Positions 58,205-64,000 of a DNA stretch of 64,000 nucleotides are shown here, piece after piece (the first letter of the stretch is position 1; every line of letters begins with the position of its first letter). Both the position numbers and the translations under genes were made by a program. Under the pieces are notes generated by a model. The model was not told the DNA's origin. It searched no databases and saw nothing but the letters and a program-made list of their open reading frames with translations. Origin of the DNA: Lumnitzera littorea (lineage: Eukaryota > Streptophyta > Magnoliopsida > Myrtales > Combretaceae); NCBI GenBank assembly GCA_024138015.1, contig JAMXBB010000009.1, forward strand, positions 10,039,661 to 10,103,660, read 5' to 3'.

Positions 58205-59339
58205 TGAGCGGCCATGTATCCAAATCTTTGGCATTTGAAACACTTGATCTCACTTGTCTTCCTCCTTGAACTCTAACCCTTGTTGAACTTCCTCGAGGGT
58301 TCCTTTTCCTCGATTTGTGTAGCCGGAATGGGTTCAGTCTCAACAATCTTACGTGGTTCTGTTCTAATGGTCTACTCGGAACAGTTTGGCTACTGCCTGG
58401 TCAGTTGACTGGTGGTCAAAACCTTCTTATTTAGTGCCTTTCTATCCTTTAAGCGGCTCAAATTATGCTATCAAGCATTCCAATATCTATGGTTTCTAGG
58501 ACATCTCCAGTCTCATACTTCAATCCCTTAATGAATCGAGATATAGTTTAGTCCTCTAGCTCTACGACTTTACATCGAATTATTAACATTTGGAATTCCT
58601 TAACATAAGTGTCTACATTTGGCCCTCATTGTCTGAGCTCTTGCAGTCTTTTAAAGGAATCTTGCAAATAATAGCTCAGCATAAACCTCCTTTGCATAAC
58701 CTTCTTCATTTCATCCTAACTCCTAATTTCTCGTTTTCCTTTCCTTCTTTGGGTGGCTTATAAGTTCTTCCACTATAAGGCGGCATTGTTAATCAATTTC
58801 AGCATAGCTAGTCTAACCTTTGCATTATTAGGTACATCGTGCTATTCAAACTGCTTCTCAATCCTATCTACCCAATATAAGTAGTCTTTAGCATCACTAC
58901 TTCTAGAAAAACTTGGAAAATGCATCCTTAATCCTTCGACTCTAGGGGTTCATACATTTCTCCCTTTAGCCTTGTAGTACTCCTCTGCGTCATCGTCTCC
59001 TTCTACTTCTTCCTTAATCTCTTCAAGCACTAGCCATCGTCTAGCATCCTTACGAGCTTCTTCAGCTTAAGGTAGTTAAGTTGTGGCATTAACTCAACTA
59101 AAATCACTATGGCCTTGCTCTTGCTATTTATGACCTTCAGTAGGGCTATTCCTAGCTCATTACCTATCTTTTTGGATAACAGTCACCAAAATAACAGTCA
59201 CCAAACTAGCTACCAAGTTAGTAAGCTTATCCAAGTGGTCATCCATGGATTAAGGTGTGAAGCTTCCTTCTTGCCTTTGGCCATGTTGAGTACCACTCTC
59301 TTGGTTTCCCAAAGTTCTATGAACACCTGAGTTTAACAT
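58205..59339 (-). pseudogene. gag of element D, broken
   Basis: Start at 59339 (MLNSGVHRTLGNQESG). Continues DDHLDKLTNLVASLVTV (about 59250), MHFPSFSRSSDAKDYLYWVD (about 58900), KVRLAMLKLINNAAL then a Trp lost to a stop, MKKVMQRRFMLSYYLQDSF and LQELRQ near 58650, EFQMLIIRCKVVELED near 58580. The knuckle near 58215-58250 reads CFKCQRFGYMAAQY, with Tyr in both the His and last Cys positions. Element E is inserted right after it; pol resumes at 44411 with MVIRGKMPTVKVDHTDEEVG. Confidence 0.82.
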
Positions 59340-59588
59340 TGATGGTTACTTTACCAAAATTTGACACCTAATAATACCACTTAGAGGTCAACAATTGATA
59401 CTCTAATCACTACGACAACTACACAACAAACAGTTAACCACACTATGTTCTGCGTATTAGAAAATAGAGCACAAAACACTTCTCAACTACTAAACTCTAA
59501 GGATAACAATATAACAGTTATCTCATGAGAGCAGTAATCAAACCACTCAAAGAACACAGTAGCAGAATCCAACTTCAAATGTAGCTAA

Positions 59589-59600
59589 GCTTTAATACCA
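59589..59600 (-). promoter_or_regulatory. Primer-binding site, initiator-Met type (element D)
   Basis: The minus strand reads TGGTATTAAAGC, 10 of 12 matches to the canonical site, three bases inside the 5' LTR. Confidence 0.7.
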
Positions 59601-59603
59601 AGA

Positions 59604-60486
59604 TAATATGGACTTGTGGGTGAACACATGAACCCAACATTACGCCCAAAGAGGATGGGTCTAAGCCGCGAGATGGCTTGAAAAATAAATGATAAGCAAG
59701 GGATGAGTAGGGGTTCCTATGCACTAACGATAGATATTATGCATGTGAGCTTAGGATACGCTTGATATGACATACAAGTATTACTAGAGGTCACTCGCCA
59801 CTAGTCCATGCTCGAATGGACTAGATAAGAGTAGCTTAAAAGTAAACAAAAAGGACACTTAGCTTGAGAGAGAGAGTAAAAAGTTTAGTGTATTCTTTTG
59901 TGTTGTATTCTTGTGGTTATTACATTATGTGAGTATTTATAGTGCCCAATTAGGGTAAGTCCTAAATTATAGAAAATTACAAAAATGGATCCTTACTTGC
60001 TAAACAAAAAGAAGAATAATTTATAAGGGAAGCATGAGATCGTACAAAAGGAACATCCTCTATTAGAAAGGACAACGCACGTGTTTTACTCAGTTTGTGG
60101 TCCTAATAACACTGCGAATCGAATAAGGTAGGTCTTTTGATCAGATCTGGTTGGCGTCGGCAATTTGGCACTCAGATAGCTAGTCTGGACAAGGGTGGGC
60201 TCGGAGGAAAGACTCACATTCGGATTGGCCTTGGAAGGCCAGCTCCAGACAATTCTCAACCCAGCTTTGGTACTAAGGAGATAGCTGGTGTTGTGGAGGG
60301 ATCGGATTTGAAGGTTGGCTAATTATCTCGGCAGCTTCTAGGATGGTGTGGAGAGCGAAGTAACTTGGTAGATCAAACTGGGGCAAACACTACTCCTCAA
60401 TGCTTAACTCTCCTTGAATAACTCGATAGACCATGTGAGAAAGCCCTCGGGCTTGGGAGTAAGTGATCGGTTCGTGATCCCTATCA
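59604..60486 (-). repeat. 5' LTR of element D (883 bp)
   Basis: Plus strand TAATATGGACTTGTGGG...GATCCCTATCA, aligned with 40111-41032. TATTTATAGTGCC near 59934 (minus GGCACTATAAATA) is the likely TATA box. Confidence 0.9.
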
Positions 60487-60491
60487 CTTTT
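60487..60491 (+). repeat. Target-site duplication CTTTT, right copy (element D)
   Basis: Follows D's CCCTATCA tip and matches 40106-40110. Confidence 0.8.
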
Positions 60492-60793
60492 TATCCTCTT
60501 TTTAGCATATCTTATGCATCTCGTTTGTAAACTACCTTGTTTAGTCTTTTCCACATATGTAATGTAACTCTAATGGGGCTAGTATATAAACCCCCATTTA
60601 CTTGTATGCAGACAACACATGACATTATTGAACTTTACAAGTTTTCTTTTCTGAGCAATCTTAATGTTTTCGCTTACCCTTCAACTCTTATCTATTCTCT
60701 TTACCACAGAGTAGTGGTGAGTAACCCTATAGTTCGGATTAGTGAGTCATATTTGGTGAATTATAGGCTGAGTAGGATCTAGTTGATGCATCA
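60492..60793 (+). repeat. 3' LTR of element C, right part
   Basis: Continues the LTR cut at 40110: TAGCATATCTTATG, then CTAGTATATAAACCCCCATT and GAGCAATCTTAATGTTTTC, matching 29045-29218. Beyond that it matches E's LTR on the other strand (CTTCAACTCTTATCTATTC near 60679). The end GATGCATCA at 60793 is inferred; E's LTR is longer there, so C's end may be deleted. Confidence 0.75.
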
Positions 60794-62389
60794 TTGATAA
60801 CTGTAAATTTTTATATTTTATTTCAACTTTATACTATACTAATATGTATATTTTTATACTTTTAATAGGAGAATGGTATGGTAAGAGCAATATACACAAA
60901 ACTCATTTTCAATACAAGAATCATATGAAAAGTAGATCAAGAATAAGAAACGAGCTATTTGGGTTATCAATTTTATTAAAGTCAAAATGTCCCAAGTTTA
61001 TCAATTGTCATTTTCCAAGCACATTTCATGCAAGCCTACGTTTAGTCTACAATTATTTTTGGCTTAGATCAATAATTCGATGCCTAGCCCTATGTCCATA
61101 CAATTGTTCAACGAAGTCCATGTATTACAAAATTGAAGTCCATGATGTCGAAGGTCTAAATACAAAAGTAAAGTTAGCAAAAGGGAAAAGATATATACAC
61201 ATTCATGTTGCAAAAGAAGGATTGATGTATATATATTTTTTATTATTCTTTAGTTTTCTATTTGGAGCTACATGAAAGAGAAGATTTTATTTCTTGATAT
61301 TTGGAGCTGTACATAGAAGATAAATTATAGGGTTCATTACAGGGGTACAAAAGATTCAAGAAAAGATTGGATTGGATTGGAAATCAGATTTGTACTCTAA
61401 GAATTATAATTGGGTCGTCTAATTCTTTTTTTTTTTTTTTCTGCTTGCAAGATTTATCATATTTCTTGAATGCTTTTGTGTGAATTTTATTTTTGCTATG
61501 AGTTAAATTAGATTTAATGAGATTTTGACATGGCTTGACGATTTAATCAATGCATGACTTTATCATATGTTACTATTTAAGTGATTAGATTTTTAATTAT
61601 TTGATTTCATGGTTCGTGATTTTATCGTCTAGCTAACAGTGTTTTTGTGAATAAAGCTTGAAAAACTCGAAAGATAATAGATAGTTTATATGAAATCGGA
61701 ATAGAGTTGATTCAATTGTTAACATAGAAATATGCATTTAGGATTAGTTTTAGGATTGACGTACGTAATGCAAGCAGTATTAATTTTTATGACATGGAAA
61801 TATGTATGAACCTTGATATTAATTAGGGTAGTATAAATTTTGTAAGAGGAAATTTCCTACAAAATAGGCGATTATAGATAAACTACTTGAAATTGATGTT
61901 TCTGCTATAATTAAGGCAATATCATCTTGAAAGGAAAGTGAGTTCTTGTGAATCTAATTAAAGACCAATTAATTAATTTTATCATATTTTACGAATATGA
62001 GATGATTCATCAGATGATGGCTTTGTTGAGATCTTAAGCTATTATTAATAAATTTTTCCTTGTGATGTTAGTATTTTATTTTTAGTTAATTTGCATTCAT
62101 ATCAATTAGTTAATAAAAGAATTAATTTGTTTCATCATTCCATTTTGATCACTTAGCTAATAAAAGAATTAAAATAAATTAATACTTAATTTCTAGTCCC
62201 CAAGAATGACCTAATTTCACCAATTATTTCTACTATAGTGTATGATACAGTTCACTTGCCAGAGTTTTTTTTATTGAAAAAATTATTTTAAAAAGAAATT
62301 GTATACATTAGTCATATCCAGCTAGTTAGCTACCCGGATTTGCTAAACCCTTTTCTTAATTTTCTTGTTCCCTTCATTGCAGTATGACC
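60794..62389. other. Spacer right of element C, with an unassigned 143-codon open frame
   Basis: An open plus-strand frame at 60844-61275 (starting MYIFILLIGEWYGKSNIHKT) has no domain I recognise and ends in a Phe/Leu-rich stretch over T-rich DNA, so I do not call it a gene. The DNA around 61000-61110 and 61330-61630 has the look of old LTR or leader sequence (T run then CTGCTTGCAAGATTTATC near 61440), but I find no partner copy in the window. Confidence 0.4.
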
Positions 62390-63000
62390 TCTATGTATAT
62401 GACCTTGGAGATGCATCAACCACTTTCCACAAGCCTATAGGTTTGGATTCCATCTTTCTTGCAATACATGTTCTAGAGGGCTAAATCCAAGTACTAATGT
62501 CCATAAACGGTACTTTTACTTGTAGTGAAAGTAGATTATACCCAAGCCTTTAAGCTTCACTTAAGAATCGAAGTTGTCAAAATTTCTTCTAAAATACTAT
62601 TACACATACTTGATAAGATTCCTCTTAGGATCTTCTCATTGAGTTTAAGTCCCTCTTTATTCTTCATGGACTCTAGTAGCTTATCAAATGCCTTCTTAAA
62701 TTCAACTATACCAAGATCGCTTGCATTTTTACTTTCTAAAATCCAAAATTTACACATTCATCAAATTTCTTAATAGTATACTTAGTTGTCATCTCTTCAA
62801 TGTATGGATCATGAAATTTAAATCTTTGAGAAATCCTTACTTTGATATAAATTTGCTTTGATACAAATTTTGGTTGTAGTCAATATAATGCACAATTACA
62901 AGAGAAAAGCAAGTATTAAAAGGGAGATATTGACATGGGGATTTCAACATCGAATCCCTAAAATACTAAGGTAGAATGCTATGAAAAAGATTGGTAAATC
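62390..63000 (-). repeat. R repeat copy 3
   Basis: Aligns with 22100-22820 in the same orientation: ACCACTTTCCACAA near 62419 and 22104, CTTGTAGTGAAAGTAGA near 62520 and 22326, CTATACCAAGATC near 62706 and 22525, CAATTACAAGAGAAAA near 62892 and 22714. No LTR or terminal inverted repeat was found at its edges. Confidence 0.65.
62557..62757 (-). pseudogene. Protein-like fragment in R copy 3
   Basis: Open minus-strand segment with LGIVEFKKAFDKLLESMK, then LKLNEKILRGILSSMCNSIL and EEILTTSILK. In copy 1 the same residues are split by stops, so this copy shows a longer continuous frame of 66 codons. Family unknown. Confidence 0.45.
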
Positions 63001-64000
63001 CACTTTACCATAGTAATAATAGTGTAAAGATTTTTTTTTTCCAATCGTATAAAGATGTCTATATAATCATATATTACTATTTTGCAATTGAATCCTGGAG
63101 TTCTCATAGCTGTCTCAACACCTTGTAATACTCTTAATAGCATGTTTATACAATTTGGAAGAGTTAAATGTAATACACAACAAAAAAGGCTACTTATGCA
63201 TTGTATAAGACAAAACATGTGACTACACAAGAGGCATCCACCATCATTGATTGACTAGAAGCTATTATGGTCAACCATGCATCCTTGCGAATGATAAACA
63301 GGAGAAGAAAGGTTGTGAGCTCTCACTTACAAACCAAACATCATAATAGAATTGTAGATTGTGGCCGTAGCAATAGGAAGGATCAATTTGTATCCAATAT
63401 AATATAATATCAGTTCTCCTATGATTTTCATATTCAATTCCAAAATTGATTTGTGTATACAACATGAATATTCTGTAATTCTATGCAAATGACAAAAAAT
63501 GGCTTTATTGTTGTAACAGTTAAGTTCAACGATAGTAAACTTTATCCACTTAGTACAGAAGTTCCTAACTAATGTTAACTCAATATTCACTATCTCAAAC
63601 TTGTAAAGTGACCAAGCTTACTGCTTTAAGCCAATGTTCTAAATATAGTATTTTAGCTTTCTGATCCTTAGAGAGTCCCTTCCTTACCAGTAAATAATTT
63701 TCCATTGAGGGTCACATCATTTTGAACATCCAGAAGTTAAGGGGAGAAAAATTGATTCTCGTCTTTGTCTTTTTTCTTGGTAAAAATAAGCGATTAGGAT
63801 AAAGAACTCCAACATTTTCTAGTTTCATTTCTTTTTATAAGTTTCAAAATTAAGAAAATTTTGCCTACAACTAAATAGCAAAGTCATCAAAGATTTAAAG
63901 TATGGATAACTCAAAGATTCAATGTATGGGCACAAAGTCAATATTATAAAAGCATTAGCAGTACATGATCTTGAAAAATACCTTAACTGTCCTATAGGGT
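63001..64000. other. AT-rich right end, no supported gene
   Basis: Short minus-strand frames (62979-63230, 63271-63465, 63327-63590) show no domain. A minus-strand stretch near 63630-63720 reads KGLSKDQKAKILYLEHWLKA, which looks protein-like and lies upstream of R copy 3 on the same strand; it might be another exon of the source of R. This is only a suggestion. Confidence 0.35.

Larger units (their letters stand above)
40111..60486 (-). mobile_element. Element D: Ty3/gypsy element inserted in the 3' LTR of C
   Basis: Minus strand: 5' LTR 60486-59604, initiator-Met-type primer site, gag start at 59339, then gag interrupted at 58205 by element E, then protease to integrase (44411-41033) and 3' LTR (41032-40111). 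LTR tips are TGATAxGG...CC(A/C)TATCA and a CTTTT duplication flanks the whole. About 6.6 kb once E is removed. The LTRs differ at many positions by eye, so the insertion is not recent. Confidence 0.9.
28488..60793 (+). mobile_element. Element C: outermost Ty3/gypsy element of a nested cluster
   Basis: Plus-strand order: 5' LTR (28488-29218, truncated by X1), gag (from 31896), protease and reverse transcriptase (33298-34659), solo LTR X2 (34660-37741), RNase H and integrase (37747-39610), 3' LTR (39580-40110, resuming 60492-60793 after element D). The two LTR pieces match base by base over most of their length. Its LTR start TGATAAGAATC is shared with element E (minus strand), so C and E are the same family. 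No flanking target duplication was found; the right end at 60793 is a best estimate. Confidence 0.82.

Noticed and set aside
28483..60800. Target-site duplication around element C
   Set aside because: ACCAT precedes the left end but TTGAT follows 60793. They do not match, so the right end may be deleted or misplaced.
60844..61275. 143-codon plus-strand frame as a host gene
   Set aside because: No recognisable domain and no second copy. Its ends are hydrophobic over AT-rich DNA. Kept only as a remark on the spacer.

Overview
The window is AT-rich plant nuclear DNA, most likely eudicot, and consists almost entirely of decayed LTR retrotransposons. I found no intact host gene, no rRNA or tRNA gene and no CRISPR array. 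The plant assignment rests on Ty3/gypsy and Ty1/copia polyproteins of plant type, primer-binding sites matching plant initiator-Met and Arg tRNAs, a DUF7745-type protein known from plants, and long AT-rich spacers.

Left part (1-8523): a chromodomain-bearing Ty3/gypsy element (element A, + strand) begins at its protease, where a second element (element B, - strand, tRNA-Arg primed, carrying a DUF7745-type first ORF) has inserted. A ends in a 0.4 kb 3' LTR. From 8524 to 13469 there is AT-rich spacer with a GTG/GTA-rich patch and an 18-G tract.

Middle (13470-28487): a complete but dead Ty1/copia element (14266-20793, - strand) with two LTRs, a primer site and a matching ATCAT target duplication. 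It sits inside a degenerate, protein-like dispersed repeat ('R'). A second R copy lies at 26510-27960 and a third at 62390-63000. The rest is AT-rich spacer with a 42-bp tandem repeat and a GCT microsatellite.

Right part (28488-60793): a four-level nest. Element C (gypsy, +) has element D (gypsy, -) inserted in its 3' LTR with a CTTTT duplication. D has element E (gypsy, -) inserted in gag with a GGTAT/AGTAT duplication. E has element F (tRNA-Arg primed, +, same family as B) inserted in gag. C also carries two copies of a roughly 3 kb solo-LTR-like element (X1, X2) in opposite orientations; X2 splits the reverse transcriptase with a TTTAG duplication. In C, D and E the polyprotein reading frame runs on into the 3' LTR, a trait known from CRM (centromeric) chromoviruses, so a centromere-proximal location is possible but unproven.

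The elements do not cooperate as a pathway. They are layers of successive insertion, and every polyprotein is broken by stops, frameshifts or lost catalytic residues. The most notable observations are the datable nest, the DUF7745 ORF in B and its absence in F, the tandem arrays in F's LTR and 3' region, and the unexplained R repeat that may derive from a host gene.
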